A stretch of 64,000 nucleotides of DNA from Phycisphaeraceae bacterium (GCA_028282805.1 JANQHD010000027.1:1-64000), one strand, 5' to 3'. Positions 39,812 to 48,541 are shown, numbered from the stretch's first letter. Numbers and translations are program-made. The notes: a model not told the origin generated them from the letters alone.

Positions 39812-41029
39812 ATGACGCTGCTCGCTCACGGCACCGGTGCCACCGTTGGCCTGATCGCGCTGGGCGCGACGGTGGTGGTGTTGGCCATCGTCGCCGCGCG
39901 CGCGCTGCGCCGGCTCAGCGACACGCACGCCCGGCTGTACCGCATGACGCGCGAGATGAACGAACGCCACATGACGCTGCAGCAGCAGCGCAACGAGATG
40001 GAGGGCGTGCTGGCGTCGATGATCGAGGGCGTGCTGGCCGTGGACCTCGACGAGAAGATCATCAGCTACAACCGCGCCGCGGCGGTGATGCTGGGCATCG
40101 ACGTGCAGGGCGCGGTCGGCCGGAGCATCCAGGAGGTCGTGCGCAACACCGCCGTGCAGCAGTTCGTCGCGCAGGCGGTGGGCAGCGAGACGCCGTTGCA
40201 GGACGACCTGGTGCTGCGCCTCAGCGCCGAGGTCGACGACGTGCGCGAGCTCTACGTGCAGGCGCAGGGCGCGACGCTACGCAACTCGACCGGCGAGCGG
40301 ATCGGCGCGCTGGTGGTGCTGCACGACGTGACCCGCCTGCAACGGCTGGAGGTCGTGCGGCGCGACTTCGTGGCGAACGTGTCGCACGAGCTGAAGACGC
40401 CCATCACGGCGATCAAGGGCTCGGTCGAAACCCTGCTCGAAGACGTGGGCGACGTGTCGCACGGCCGGCAGTTTTTGGAGATCATCGCCCGCCAGGCCGA
40501 CCGCCTGAACGCGATCGTGGACGACCTTTTGTCGCTGGCCCGCATCGAGCAGGGCGACCGCCAGGAGCGGGTCGAGGTGACCGAGCAGCGCGTGGCGGAG
40601 GTGCTGGCCGGCGCGGTTGACGCTTGCCGGGTGCAGGCCGACGCGCGCCGCATCACCGTGCGCTGCGAGTGCGAGCCGACGCTGATCGCGCCGATAAACC
40701 CGCCGCTGATGGAGCAGGCGACGATCAACCTGATCGACAACGCCATCAAGTACAGCCCCGAGCAGACGGAGGTCGTGGTCGCGGGCGAGCGGCGCGACGG
40801 CGAGCTGCTGATCACCGTGCGCGACCACGGCGTGGGCATCGAGAGCGAACACCTGCCGCGCCTGTTCGAACGCTTCTACCGCACGGACAAGGCGCGCAGC
40901 CGGTCACTCGGGGGCACGGGGTTGGGGTTGGCGATCGTCAAACACATCGCCCAGTCGCACCACGGGCGGGTGAGCGTCGAGTCGGCGGTGGGCAAGGGCA
41001 GCACGTTCTGCATTCACGTGCCTTGTTGA
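39812..41029 (+). CDS. PhoR-like sensor histidine kinase
   Basis: A 405-aa membrane kinase. One N-terminal helix (about 10-32) is followed by a short coiled stretch and a PAS domain (about 65-180). The HisKA H-box is FVANVSHELKTPITAIKGSV. The ATPase domain has the N box NLIDNAIKYSP, then DHGVGIESEHLPRLFERFYR and GGTGLGLAIVKHIA. There is no large periplasmic sensor loop. It is cotranscribed with the upstream response regulator. Confidence 0.92.
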   Translation: MTLLAHGTGATVGLIALGATVVVLAIVAARALRRLSDTHARLYRMTREMNERHMTLQQQRNEMEGVLASMIEGVLAVDLDEKIISYNRAAAVMLGIDVQGAVGRSIQEVVRNTAVQQFVAQAVGSETPLQDDLVLRLSAEVDDVRELYVQAQGATLRNSTGERIGALVVLHDVTRLQRLEVVRRDFVANVSHELKTPITAIKGSVETLLEDVGDVSHGRQFLEIIARQADRLNAIVDDLLSLARIEQGDRQERVEVTEQRVAEVLAGAVDACRVQADARRITVRCECEPTLIAPINPPLMEQATINLIDNAIKYSPEQTEVVVAGERRDGELLITVRDHGVGIESEHLPRLFERFYRTDKARSRSLGGTGLGLAIVKHIAQSHHGRVSVESAVGKGSTFCIHVPC

Positions 41030-41031
41030 GC

Positions 41032-41052
41032 GGCGCTAAGCCGCGAGCGGCT
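41032..41052 (+). repeat. CTAAGC-hairpin element (copy 6)
   Basis: GGCGCTAAGCCGCGAGCGGCT begins 3 nt after the kinase stop codon, in sense. The hairpin is AGCCGC-GA-GCGGCT. It matches the element at 49321-49342. Confidence 0.55.
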
Positions 41053-41053
41053 G

Positions 41054-41995
41054 TTACGCGGGCGCGGGGGCCTTGAGCAGGTCGTCGGCGCCCTGGTCGA
41101 CCAGGTCGTTGATCACGCTCTTGATGGCGCGCTTGACCGAGCGCAGCGGGCCGGTCGCGACGGCTTCGACGGCCTCGTCGCCGTCGGGCGAGAGCACGCG
41201 CGCTTGCAGGGTGACCCGGCCGGCGGTGTCGACCGAGGCGTAAGCGCCGATGGCGGTGTGGCAGTCGGCGCCCAGCGCGGCGAGCACCGCGCGTTCGGCC
41301 TCGACGCACGCGCTGGTCGCCGAGTCGTTGAGCGCCAGGCAACGCCGCAGCGTTACGTGGTCGTCGGCCCGGCATTGGATGGCCAGCGCGGCCTGGCCCG
41401 CGGCGGGCACGCAGACGTCGGTGGCGATCGGCTGGTGCGGCTGGTCGCCCAAGCCGCAGCGTGTGAGCCCGGCGGCGGCGAGCACCGCGGCGTCGTATTC
41501 GTTGGTTTTCACCACCTTGTCGATGCGTGTGTCGACGTTGCCGCGCATCGGCTGGAAGCTCAGGTCGGCGCGGTAACGCCGCAGCTGCGTGATTCGGCGG
41601 AACGACGAGGTGCCGACCGTCGCGCCCCGTGGCAGGTCGTCGAGCGCGCAACCGTCGGCGGTGACCAGGCAGTCGCGCGCGTCGCCGCGCTTGGGGGTCG
41701 CCGCGATCACCAGCCCCGCGGTCAGCGCGACCGGCAGGTCTTTCATCGAGTGCACGGCCACGTCGGCCTGGTTGCGCAGCAGCGCCGCCTCGATGGTCGT
41801 GGTGAACAGCCCTTTGCCGCCGTCTTGCGCGAGCGGGTGGTCGCGCAGCTGGTCGCCGCGCGACTCGATCGGCAGCAAGCTGACTTCGATGCTGGGGTGC
41901 AAACGACGCAGGGCGTTGGCGACCGCGTTAGCCTGCGCTAACGCCAGCCGGCTTTGCCGCGTCGCGATGACGATCGGACGGCGGGATGGTCGCAA
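41054..41995 (-). CDS. hemC: Porphobilinogen deaminase (hydroxymethylbilane synthase)
   Basis: A 313-aa enzyme polymerising four porphobilinogens in tetrapyrrole synthesis. Markers: IATRQSRLALAQA, DVAVHSMKDLP, GTSSFRRITQLRRYR with MRGNVDTRI, and the dipyrromethane-cofactor cysteine in LGADCHTAIGAYA (about 244). The start is TTG 41995, supported by GGAGG 10 nt upstream. It is convergent with the histidine kinase, 24 bp apart. No other heme gene is nearby. Confidence 0.94.
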   Translation of the reverse strand: MRPSRRPIVIATRQSRLALAQANAVANALRRLHPSIEVSLLPIESRGDQLRDHPLAQDGGKGLFTTTIEAALLRNQADVAVHSMKDLPVALTAGLVIAATPKRGDARDCLVTADGCALDDLPRGATVGTSSFRRITQLRRYRADLSFQPMRGNVDTRIDKVVKTNEYDAAVLAAAGLTRCGLGDQPHQPIATDVCVPAAGQAALAIQCRADDHVTLRRCLALNDSATSACVEAERAVLAALGADCHTAIGAYASVDTAGRVTLQARVLSPDGDEAVEAVATGPLRSVKRAIKSVINDLVDQGADDLLKAPAPA

Positions 41996-42088
41996 CGACT
42001 TCTAGCCTCCTACCCCCCGTGCAAGCCAAAAACACATCGGTGGGGCTAGGCGTCGACAGACCTTCCAGCCCCGACGCCGTGCGACACT

Positions 42089-42508
42089 TTAAATGACCAA
42101 AGCCCAGATCACAACCGCCTCGAGCGCGAGCAGCGAAGCGACCCACGCCACGGTGCGCCACTTGGCGCAGCGGGGTTGTGGTTTTCGTTGCGGGACGACG
42201 TGAAGGGTGTCGGCGGCGCTGTGGATGTCTTCCCCACGCCGCGCCGCGTCCTGCACGATGGCGATGATGACGTTGCAGTCGAAATCGGTCAGCCCGAGCA
42301 GCCGGCCGATGCGGATCACCCGCCGGCGCGACTCGGCGGTCAGGCACGTGCCCTGCAGGCTCTCGCGGACGCGCACCGCCATCACCCAGCGCGGGTCGTT
42401 GACCTCGAGCGCCGGCGGGTTCGGTTGCGTGCGTGTGCGGCGTGAGACGACCGGCCGATCGCCCGCGCCGCGCAGCACCAACCGCGGGTTGGTGGTGGTG
42501 CGACTCAT
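42089..42508 (-). CDS. C-terminally anchored small protein, unknown function
   Basis: A 139-aa hypothetical. Basic N-terminus, a helical middle (ESRRRVIRIGRLLGLTDFDC, NVIIAIVQDAARRG) and one C-terminal membrane helix (WVASLLALEAVVIWALVI). ATG 42508 is fixed by GGAGG 7 nt upstream. No family is recognised. Confidence 0.65.
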   Translation of the reverse strand: MSRTTTNPRLVLRGAGDRPVVSRRTRTQPNPPALEVNDPRWVMAVRVRESLQGTCLTAESRRRVIRIGRLLGLTDFDCNVIIAIVQDAARRGEDIHSAADTLHVVPQRKPQPRCAKWRTVAWVASLLALEAVVIWALVI

Positions 42509-42704
42509 GTTTTCCCTCCGCCCGGAACGCGATCTCCTCGTGTTTGAACATAGCACGCGAACCGCGCCGACGCCCCGTCCATGTTGGTTACAACTGACAG
42601 TTGCCTCGTTTCCGCAGCGTGCGTAACGGTCAGCGAAGATGGGCAAGGAAAACACGCCGCTTTTTGCTATGCTCTGCGCGGATCGCGAACCGTTGGAGCG
42701 ACAG

Positions 42705-43367
42705 ATGGCCAAGCGTGCGTTGATCGTGTGGGGCGGGTGGCAAGGGCACCAACCGCAGGCGTGCGCCGAGATGGTGCGCGGCTGGCTCGTCGAGCGCGGC
42801 TACGACGTGACCGTCAGCGACACGCTCGACAGCTTCACCGACGGGGCGTTGATGGGCGCGTGCGACCTGGTCGTGCCGATGGTGAGCATGGGGCGGATCA
42901 CCGAGGCGCAGTGGGCGGGCCTCGACCGCGCGGTGCACGCCGGCTGCGGGCTGGGCGCGTTTCACGGCGGGGCGCTCGACGCGTTCGGCGATTGTCACGG
43001 CTACCGGTGGATGGTCGGCGGGCAGTTCGTCGCCCACCCCGGCGACAAGGTCGACGCCTACGAGGTGACCGTGGTCGACATCGGCCACGAGGTCGTGCGC
43101 GACCTGCCCGACTTTACGCTGCGCCATACCGAGCAGTACTACGTGCACGTCGACCCCGCGGTCGAGGTGTTGTGCGCGACGGTGTTCAGCGGTGAGCACG
43201 GCGACGCGACCCGCTACCGCGCCGGCGCGGTGATGCCTTACGCGTGGACCAAGCGGTGGGGCGCGGGCCGGGTGTTCGTCGCGTGCTGGGGGCACGGCCC
43301 CGACGACTTTACCGATCCGACGGCGCGGGCGGTGGCGCAGCGCGGGTTGGTGTGGGCGACACGCTGA
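42705..43367 (+). CDS. ThuA-like (trehalose utilisation) domain protein
   Basis: A 220-aa ThuA-like protein with a class I glutamine-amidotransferase-type fold. Features: RALIVWGGWQGHQPQ, GLGAFHGGALDAF (the position of the GATase nucleophile elbow, without Cys) and the end PYAWTKRWGAGRVFVACWGH. Planctomycetes have many ThuA-like proteins linked to carbohydrate turnover. GGAG precedes ATG 42705. Its last 59 bp overlap the 3' end of the convergent TrkH-like gene. Confidence 0.85.
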   Translation: MAKRALIVWGGWQGHQPQACAEMVRGWLVERGYDVTVSDTLDSFTDGALMGACDLVVPMVSMGRITEAQWAGLDRAVHAGCGLGAFHGGALDAFGDCHGYRWMVGGQFVAHPGDKVDAYEVTVVDIGHEVVRDLPDFTLRHTEQYYVHVDPAVEVLCATVFSGEHGDATRYRAGAVMPYAWTKRWGAGRVFVACWGHGPDDFTDPTARAVAQRGLVWATR

Positions 43368-44355
43368 CCACCCACGCGAGCAACGCCAGCGGCAGCACCC
43401 GGCCGACCAGCATCAGCACGACGACCAGCACGCGTTCGCCGACGTCGGTGCCGCGGATGGTGTAGCTGTCGAGGCCGCTGTGGCTGAGGGCCGTGAGCAT
43501 GAGGGCGTGGTCGTCGGTGAGCGTGCGCGTGATGAACGTGCCGAACACGTAGCGCGCGGCGACGAGGATCATCAGCGCGACGAAAGCGCGGTGGCCTTTG
43601 CGTGTGGCGAGCCAGACGCCGCCGTTGGCCGCGACGAACACCGCGACGGGGCCGGGGTGGTGGGTGATCGATTCGAAGAAGCCGGTGGGGTAGTACAGGC
43701 CGGCGAGCGCGGCGTCGGTGAAGGTGAGTTGCCCGAACCCGTACTCGACGGCGGCGACGGCGATGAACACCGCCGCGAGAAACACCAGCGCGCGTTTGAG
43801 CGATGCGCCGCCGTCGAAAGCGATGATCATCACCTGCCCGAGCACGATCAGCGGGCCCAGCGCCGCCAGCTGCACGGCGGGGTGGGGCAGTTGGCCGAGC
43901 GTGTAGCCCGTGTTCGTAAAGGCGCTGACCGAGAGGAACAACGCCTCGTCGAACCCGCGCACGGCCGGCCACAACGCCAGCGCCGCGACCAGCTCGATCA
44001 CCACCGACAACACCATGACCAGGTTGGCCAGCGCCAGCACCTTGCGGCGGTCGGGGCGCTGCATCAGCAGGCAACCGCCGGCGATCAACCAGGCCCACGT
44101 CCCCAATTGCATCGCGGCCAGCAGCACGGCCTGGCCGGTCCCGCTGAGCGAACTGGCGATGCCGATCGCGTCGATGCCGGTGTTGGTCACCGCGCCGGCG
44201 GCGACCACGGCGTACTCGTTGAGCTGTTCGGGCTGCACCTCGGGGGGCTTGCAGGCCGGCAGCTTCAACACGGCCGTGGTCAACGCGCTCAGCGCGATCA
44301 GCGCCAACACGAAACCGACCAGCACGGCCGCGCGGCGCAGCGACGAATCACGCAT
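43309..44355 (-). CDS. Short TrkH/KtrB-like membrane protein
   Basis: A 348-aa polytopic protein with about nine helices. It resembles the second half of TrkH/KtrB potassium-transporter subunits: AAGAVTNTGIDAIG and SVSAFTNTGYTLG look like P-loop filter sequences, and FDGGASLKRA matches the loop after the second repeat. It is shorter than normal TrkH, and the last repeats look degenerate, so K+ transport is uncertain. ATG 44355 is used; the frame continues upstream only through hairpin E. It overlaps the convergent ThuA-like gene by 59 bp. Confidence 0.65.
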   Translation of the reverse strand: MRDSSLRRAAVLVGFVLALIALSALTTAVLKLPACKPPEVQPEQLNEYAVVAAGAVTNTGIDAIGIASSLSGTGQAVLLAAMQLGTWAWLIAGGCLLMQRPDRRKVLALANLVMVLSVVIELVAALALWPAVRGFDEALFLSVSAFTNTGYTLGQLPHPAVQLAALGPLIVLGQVMIIAFDGGASLKRALVFLAAVFIAVAAVEYGFGQLTFTDAALAGLYYPTGFFESITHHPGPVAVFVAANGGVWLATRKGHRAFVALMILVAARYVFGTFITRTLTDDHALMLTALSHSGLDSYTIRGTDVGERVLVVVLMLVGRVLPLALLAWVVSVSPTPTRAAPPPAPSDR

Positions 44356-44359
44356 CACC

Positions 44360-44419
44360 AATGACGAAGGGTTATGACTGACAGGTTGGTTCGTCATTCG
44401 GGCTTCGTCGTTCGTCATT
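44360..44419. repeat. Word-built junction hairpin E
   Basis: The left arm starts AATGACGAAGGG; the right arm (44390-44419) is built of TTCGTCATT and CTTCGTCGTTCGTCATT words. Pairing is imperfect. It lies between two minus-strand genes (TrkH-like and DUF2007). Confidence 0.65.
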
Positions 44420-44438
44420 CAGCGGCGCAGGCGCGGCT

Positions 44439-44717
44439 TTACGCTTCGGGTTCGGCGGATTCGGCTTCGTCGGCGAGCGCGTCGTCATCGACCTCGACGT
44501 GTTCGGTCAGGGCGGTGTTGATGACCTCGAGGGCGCGCTCGGCGTCGTGGGCGCCGACGAAGATCGGCGTGCCCTGGCCCATGGCGGTCAGCCCGTCGAG
44601 CGGGGAAGGGATCGTGTCGATCGCGGCTTCGATCCCCTCGGCCTCGAGCGCCTCGCGCAGCAATTCCGCGGCGGGCCCGTTTTCCGCGTCGTACACTTTG
44701 ACCGGTTCTCCGTTCAT
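44439..44717 (-). CDS. DUF2007-type small protein
   Basis: A 92-aa protein of the DUF2007 'putative signal transducing' type: VKVYDAENGPAAELLREALE, EGIEAAIDTIPSPL, then PIFVGAHDAERALEVINTAL, and an acidic tail. AGGAGG lies 5 nt before ATG 44717, and TACAAT (44752-44747 on the minus strand) is a plausible -10 with a 25-nt leader, contrasting with the leaderless genes nearby. Confidence 0.75.
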   Translation of the reverse strand: MNGEPVKVYDAENGPAAELLREALEAEGIEAAIDTIPSPLDGLTAMGQGTPIFVGAHDAERALEVINTALTEHVEVDDDALADEAESAEPEA

Positions 44718-44759
44718 GCTGACCTCCTGTCAGAGATGTGTACCTTATTGTACCGCGCA

Positions 44760-46439
44760 TCACCCGGCGCGCGTGAGCAAATCTTCCACGCTGATGCCCA
44801 GGCCCGTCGCCGCCGCACGCAGCTTGCCGACCGCGCGTTTTTCGATCTGCCGGGCGCGCTCGGCGCTGACGCCCAACGCCTCGCCGATCTCCGCCAGCGT
44901 TTGCGGCCGTTCGATCGGCTCGGCGCCCAGCGCGATGCCGTAGTGGCGCACCAGCACCTCGCGCTCACGCTCGTGCAGGTCCGCCAGCAGCCGGCGCACC
45001 GTGTGCTGCACCTGTTCGTCGTGCTCGGCCGCCACGCCCGCGGCGTCGACCGGGGCGGCGATGGCTTCGTCCAACCAGCCCGAGCCGTCGGTTTCGACCC
45101 GGCCGGCGGGGCGTTGGGCGAACCGCCGCATCAGCGCCCAGCTGAGGTACGTGCTGAACCGGTTGCCGCGTGTCACGTCGAAGGTGTCGATCGCGCGCAG
45201 CAAAACCAGGTTGCCCTCGCCGACCAGGTCGGCCTGCGCCGTGCCGCCGGGCGTCGTGTGTGAGGCCAGGTGCCGGCGGGCCGTGGCGACGACCAGCCCC
45301 AGGTTCGCCCGCGCCAGCCGCTGGCGGACCTGCCCCGCGTACCGCAGCAGCGTTTCGGCCGCGTCGAGCGTGGCGGCTTTCGGGCGGTGCGCGTCGAGCG
45401 TGTCGCACAGCTGCGCGGCGCGGAACTTGACGAAGTTGTACCGCACGAACAGGCGCTGCTCGGTCTCGGCGTCCAGCAGCGAGCCGTCGGCCTCGTCGAT
45501 CGGCGGGTACTCGTCGTCGCTTGTCGCGTGCAGCGGGCTGCCCATGATCACCCGCTCGGCGTCGGGCTGGGTGAACGTGGGGCTCTCGACGAAGCGGATC
45601 GGCGTGCGTTGCAGGTCGTCGGCGCGCTGGCGGTTGATCGCGCGGTAAATCGCGTCGCGCGTCTTGCCGAACCGCTCGCACAGCCGCGCCACGCCCACGC
45701 CGCGCCGATACGCCCGCGCGATCACGCGGCGCTGCTTGTCGGTCAGCGGCGGCGTGTGCTCACGGAAGATCGCGAACCGCGGGTCGCGCTGGTCGTGGTC
45801 CACCAGCAGCCTGCGGATCGCCTCGACGCTGCGGCCGAACTTGCCCGCCAGGTGCTGTGCGACGCGGAACGGCGAGGCTTCGACGCGCCCCGCGATTCGT
45901 CGGGCGCGCGTGACGATCGCGTGGCGGTCGTCGTCGCTGATGCGGTCGGTGCGCCGCGCCGTTTCGAGCTGCGCCTGGTGCAGCTCGGCGAAGCGCTCGA
46001 CGCTGGCCGGCAGAAACGCGAGCCGCTTGCGCATCGTCGCGCCCGAGCGGAACAGCAGCCGGCGGGCGAACAGGCCTTGCTTGCGGTACCGGCTGATCGA
46101 TTTGGCCGTCACGCCCAGTTCCGCGCACACCGCGTCGAGGTCGAGCGGCGGCGGGTCGTAGCGGTCGGCCGGGTCGTCGAGCGTGTCCGACACCCGTTCC
46201 ACCAGCGTCAACAGGTCGTCGCGCAACGCCTCGCCGACGATCACGGTCGGCCGGTCCGTGCCGTCGGCGCGGTAGCCGGTCAAACGGAAGATCACAAAAT
46301 CCAACGGGTAGCTCTGCTCGGGGTCGACCTGCCAAAACAACTCTTCGGCGTGGTCGAGTTGCTCGCGGCGCACGTCCGGCGGTGTGAACGCCATCTGCTT
46401 GGCGAGCGCTCCGATCGGTGCAACGAGGTACTGGCTCAA
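44760..46439 (-). CDS. Large sigma-70 family factor with long N-terminal extension
   Basis: A 559-aa sigma-70-type protein. The C-terminal half holds region 2 (LANLGLVVATARRHL-like ARANLGLVVATARRHL, GEGNLVLLRAIDTFDVTRGN, FSTYLSWALMRRF) and region 4 (EREVLVRHYGI, ETLAEIGEALGVSAERARQI). The first 300 residues contain two further helix-turn-helix-like parts (AELGVTAKSISRYRKQGL and VARLCERFGKTRDAIYRAIN) and no region 1.1. The start is TTG 46439 with GGGAG 8 nt upstream. It is 13 bp after mqnA on the same strand. It is either an alternative sigma factor with extra DNA-binding modules or a divergent primary-type factor. Confidence 0.85.
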   Translation of the reverse strand: MSQYLVAPIGALAKQMAFTPPDVRREQLDHAEELFWQVDPEQSYPLDFVIFRLTGYRADGTDRPTVIVGEALRDDLLTLVERVSDTLDDPADRYDPPPLDLDAVCAELGVTAKSISRYRKQGLFARRLLFRSGATMRKRLAFLPASVERFAELHQAQLETARRTDRISDDDRHAIVTRARRIAGRVEASPFRVAQHLAGKFGRSVEAIRRLLVDHDQRDPRFAIFREHTPPLTDKQRRVIARAYRRGVGVARLCERFGKTRDAIYRAINRQRADDLQRTPIRFVESPTFTQPDAERVIMGSPLHATSDDEYPPIDEADGSLLDAETEQRLFVRYNFVKFRAAQLCDTLDAHRPKAATLDAAETLLRYAGQVRQRLARANLGLVVATARRHLASHTTPGGTAQADLVGEGNLVLLRAIDTFDVTRGNRFSTYLSWALMRRFAQRPAGRVETDGSGWLDEAIAAPVDAAGVAAEHDEQVQHTVRRLLADLHEREREVLVRHYGIALGAEPIERPQTLAEIGEALGVSAERARQIEKRAVGKLRAAATGLGISVEDLLTRAG

Positions 46440-46452
46440 CGCGAACTCCCCG

Positions 46453-47277
46453 TCAGGTGGCGGCCCCGGCGTACAACCGCATGGGGCGCACGGCGTCGAT
46501 CAACCCCAAACCGCCGGCGAGCTGCCAGAACCGCTCGATCGCACGCAACTCCTCGTCGCCGACGGCGTAACGCAGCTTCTCGCCGAGGTAACGCCCCGCC
46601 AACGCGCTCGGCCAACCCAGCGGCGCCGCCCACCGCTCGACGATCTGGTCGATCCGCCCGGCGTTGGCCGCGCGGTTCGCCTCGAGCAGCTCCGGCAGGT
46701 TGCCCAGTTCCGTCGACCGCCGCGCCATCCACACGGCGAACACGAACGGCAGGCCCGTCGCCTCGAACCACGCCTGGCCGAGGTCCAGCTCGTGCGGGTA
46801 GTCGCCGTTGTGCGGCGTGGCGGCGACGACCTTGTCGCCGATCAACAGCATCGTGTCGGGTAGTTCGCCCGTTTGATGACGCGCATCGAAGTCGACCACC
46901 TCCACCGCCCGGCCAAAACGCTGCTGCATCACCACGCGCGCCAACGCCACCGACGTGTGGCTGTCGGTGTCGGCCGCGATCCGCGTGACCCGCTCGAACG
47001 GCGCCCGGCTGAACAGGCGCACGGTCAGCGTCGGCCCGCGGCTGCCGATGCCCCCGACCGGCACCACGACCAACGGCTCGGCGCTGCGCTGGTAGTCGAT
47101 CACCGGGCACAGCGCCAAATCCACCTCGCCGCGCTCCAGGTCTTCGAGCAGGCGCGACGGCACGTCGTAACGCACCGCGCAACCGGGCGCGTCGAAGCCG
47201 TCGATCAACGGCTTGGCGTTGAGAAAGCTCACGCAACCGATGCGCAGCGGGTCGGGCTGGTCGGTCTCGGCGGTCAT
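46453..47277 (-). CDS. mqnA: Chorismate dehydratase of the futalosine menaquinone pathway
   Basis: A 274-aa periplasmic-binding-protein-like enzyme that dehydrates chorismate to 3-[(1-carboxyvinyl)oxy]benzoate. Markers: IGCVSFLNAKPLIDGF, the substrate strand EVDLALCPVIDYQR, SHTSVALARVVMQQRFG and LLIGDKVVAATPH. ATG 47277 is chosen because TACAAT ends exactly 7 nt before it; ATG 47286 lies within that element. Other mqn genes are outside the window. The sigma gene follows 13 bp downstream. Confidence 0.92.
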   Translation of the reverse strand: MTAETDQPDPLRIGCVSFLNAKPLIDGFDAPGCAVRYDVPSRLLEDLERGEVDLALCPVIDYQRSAEPLVVVPVGGIGSRGPTLTVRLFSRAPFERVTRIAADTDSHTSVALARVVMQQRFGRAVEVVDFDARHQTGELPDTMLLIGDKVVAATPHNGDYPHELDLGQAWFEATGLPFVFAVWMARRSTELGNLPELLEANRAANAGRIDQIVERWAAPLGWPSALAGRYLGEKLRYAVGDEELRAIERFWQLAGGLGLIDAVRPMRLYAGAAT

Positions 47278-47284
47278 GCCTGGC

Positions 47285-47290
47285 ATTGTA
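47285..47290 (-). promoter_or_regulatory. -10 hexamer of leaderless mqnA
   Basis: TACAAT on the minus strand ends 7 nt before ATG 47277. No Shine-Dalgarno is present. Confidence 0.5.
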
Positions 47291-47302
47291 GAACGGCGAG
47301 CG

Positions 47303-47755
47303 TCACTCGGCCGATGCGGCGGGCGCGTTTTCTTCGGGCGCAGCCGGTTCGGTCGGCGCACCTTCGCCGGTTTCCGCTTCGAGCAGCGCACGCATCTGGT
47401 TGGCCCGGTCGACCAGCAGCTCCTCTTCCACCGGCTCGAGCGGTCGCAGCTCGAAGTGCCAGTCGAGGTTGACCTTCGATTCGATCGGCAGCACCTCGGC
47501 GAAGAAGTCGATGCCGAGCGTGTCGCCCAGCGGGGCCTTGGCTTCCTGCGCGGCGCTCAGCGTCTGGTAGCCGGCCTTGCTCAGCCGCACGTCGTACACG
47601 CCGTACCACGTGAAGCGCACGGTCGTGGGCGTTCGGCCGACCTCTTCGTCGTTGAGGTACACCAGCGCGCCGCTCGGCTGCGAGGTGATGGTGATCGTCC
47701 GCTCGACGCAGCCGACCGCCGCCAGCACGGTGATGAAAAGGGTGGCCAATCGCAT
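47303..47755 (-). CDS. PEGA-domain lipoprotein
   Basis: A 150-aa lipoprotein: signal MRLATLFITVLAAVGC with lipobox AVGC, then a PEGA domain (ITITSQPSGALVYLNDEEVG, RTPTTVRFTWYGVYDVRLSK) and an acidic tail. PEGA domains occur on surface proteins and bind no known ligand. ATG 47755 follows TACAAT by 6 nt. Confidence 0.82.
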   Translation of the reverse strand: MRLATLFITVLAAVGCVERTITITSQPSGALVYLNDEEVGRTPTTVRFTWYGVYDVRLSKAGYQTLSAAQEAKAPLGDTLGIDFFAEVLPIESKVNLDWHFELRPLEPVEEELLVDRANQMRALLEAETGEGAPTEPAAPEENAPAASAE

Positions 47756-47761
47756 GGGCGG

Positions 47762-47767
47762 ATTGTA
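47762..47767 (-). promoter_or_regulatory. -10 hexamer of a leaderless start (PEGA lipoprotein)
   Basis: TACAAT on the minus strand ends 6 nt before ATG 47755. TAAACA at 47790-47785 gives a 17-nt spacer. Confidence 0.5.
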
Positions 47768-47785
47768 CCGGCGATCGCCGCGCAT

Positions 47786-47806
47786 GTTTAGCCGGGCTCA
47801 CGCCCG
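47786..47806 (+). repeat. TTTAGC-hairpin element (copy 8)
   Basis: GTTTAGCCGGGCTCACGCCCG with stem GGGC/GCCC. Unlike the other copies it is antisense to the adjacent gene; the stop codon of the hydrolase at 47798 lies in its loop. Confidence 0.4.
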
Positions 47807-48457
47807 CTCGCAGATCAGCGGCAGCAGCACGTCCCGCGCGTACGCCCCGGTGACCGTCGCCATGGGCCCCAGGTGCCCGCCGTAGTGCCCCGCCTTCAGC
47901 CACTGCGGGTCGTAGGCGATCTGCTCCAGCCGCGCATCCTCCCGCCCGGGGCCGTTGAACGGCTGGTGCCCGGCACACTCCTCGTGCTCGCCGTCCGCCG
48001 AGCCGAACAGCTTCGTGCCCAGGTTCAAAACCACGTAGTCGACCGGCGAATAGACGTTGACCAGCCTCTTCGTACCCCCCAGCGCCGGCCGCAGGTCGTA
48101 GCCCCGGCTCACCGCGGCGCTCAAAAACCACGCCAAATCCACCACCGGCTCGTCGAAGTGTTCGAGCAAGTCCAAAATCACCATCGCCCCCGTCGAGTGG
48201 CCGAGCAGCACGTGCTTCTTGCCCTCACCGTCATCGACCAGCTCGCGCAGCTTCTCGGCCAGCTTCGCCGCCGCCCGCTTGTGGTTCTCGCGGTTGCGCA
48301 GGTTCTTCAGCGGCCACCACGACTCGACCCAGTCGAAAATCCGCGTATCCGCCGCGCCCGCGTCGATCAGCCCGCGCTCGATCCACCGGTCGCCCGCCGC
48401 CTCCCCCTGCATGCCCGGCAGGTAGATGATGCGAAGTTGGTCGGGGGAACAAGTCAT
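47798..48457 (-). CDS. Alpha/beta-hydrolase-like protein
   Basis: A 219-aa protein with an alpha/beta-hydrolase nucleophile elbow HVLLGHSTGAMVILDLL, preceded by LRIIYLPGMQGEAAGDRW. A later acidic region and GHYGGHLGP could supply Asp and His. The substrate is unknown. It is on the same strand as lptB, with hairpin F filling the 84-bp gap. Confidence 0.65.
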   Translation of the reverse strand: MTCSPDQLRIIYLPGMQGEAAGDRWIERGLIDAGAADTRIFDWVESWWPLKNLRNRENHKRAAAKLAEKLRELVDDGEGKKHVLLGHSTGAMVILDLLEHFDEPVVDLAWFLSAAVSRGYDLRPALGGTKRLVNVYSPVDYVVLNLGTKLFGSADGEHEECAGHQPFNGPGREDARLEQIAYDPQWLKAGHYGGHLGPMATVTGAYARDVLLPLICERA

Positions 48458-48467
48458 TGGGGTAATC

Positions 48468-48540
48468 AGTCAATCGGTCAATCAGATAATTGGCGAATGC
48501 ATTGAGCCAGTTGACGGATTGACTGATTAACCGATTGACT
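48468..48540. repeat. Word-built junction hairpin F
   Basis: Arms AGTCAATCGGTCAATCAG (48468-48485) and 48523-48540 are reverse complements with one mismatch in 18. They consist of CAATCRGT/CAATCAG words, further echoed in the loop (GACGGATTGACTGATT). It lies between two minus-strand genes and ends one base before the lptB stop. Confidence 0.85.
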
Positions 48541-48541
48541 C

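Noticed and set aside
44356-44418. N-terminal extension of the TrkH-like protein (MTNDEARMTNQ...)
   Set aside because: It is encoded entirely by the junction hairpin words, so it is more likely untranslated.
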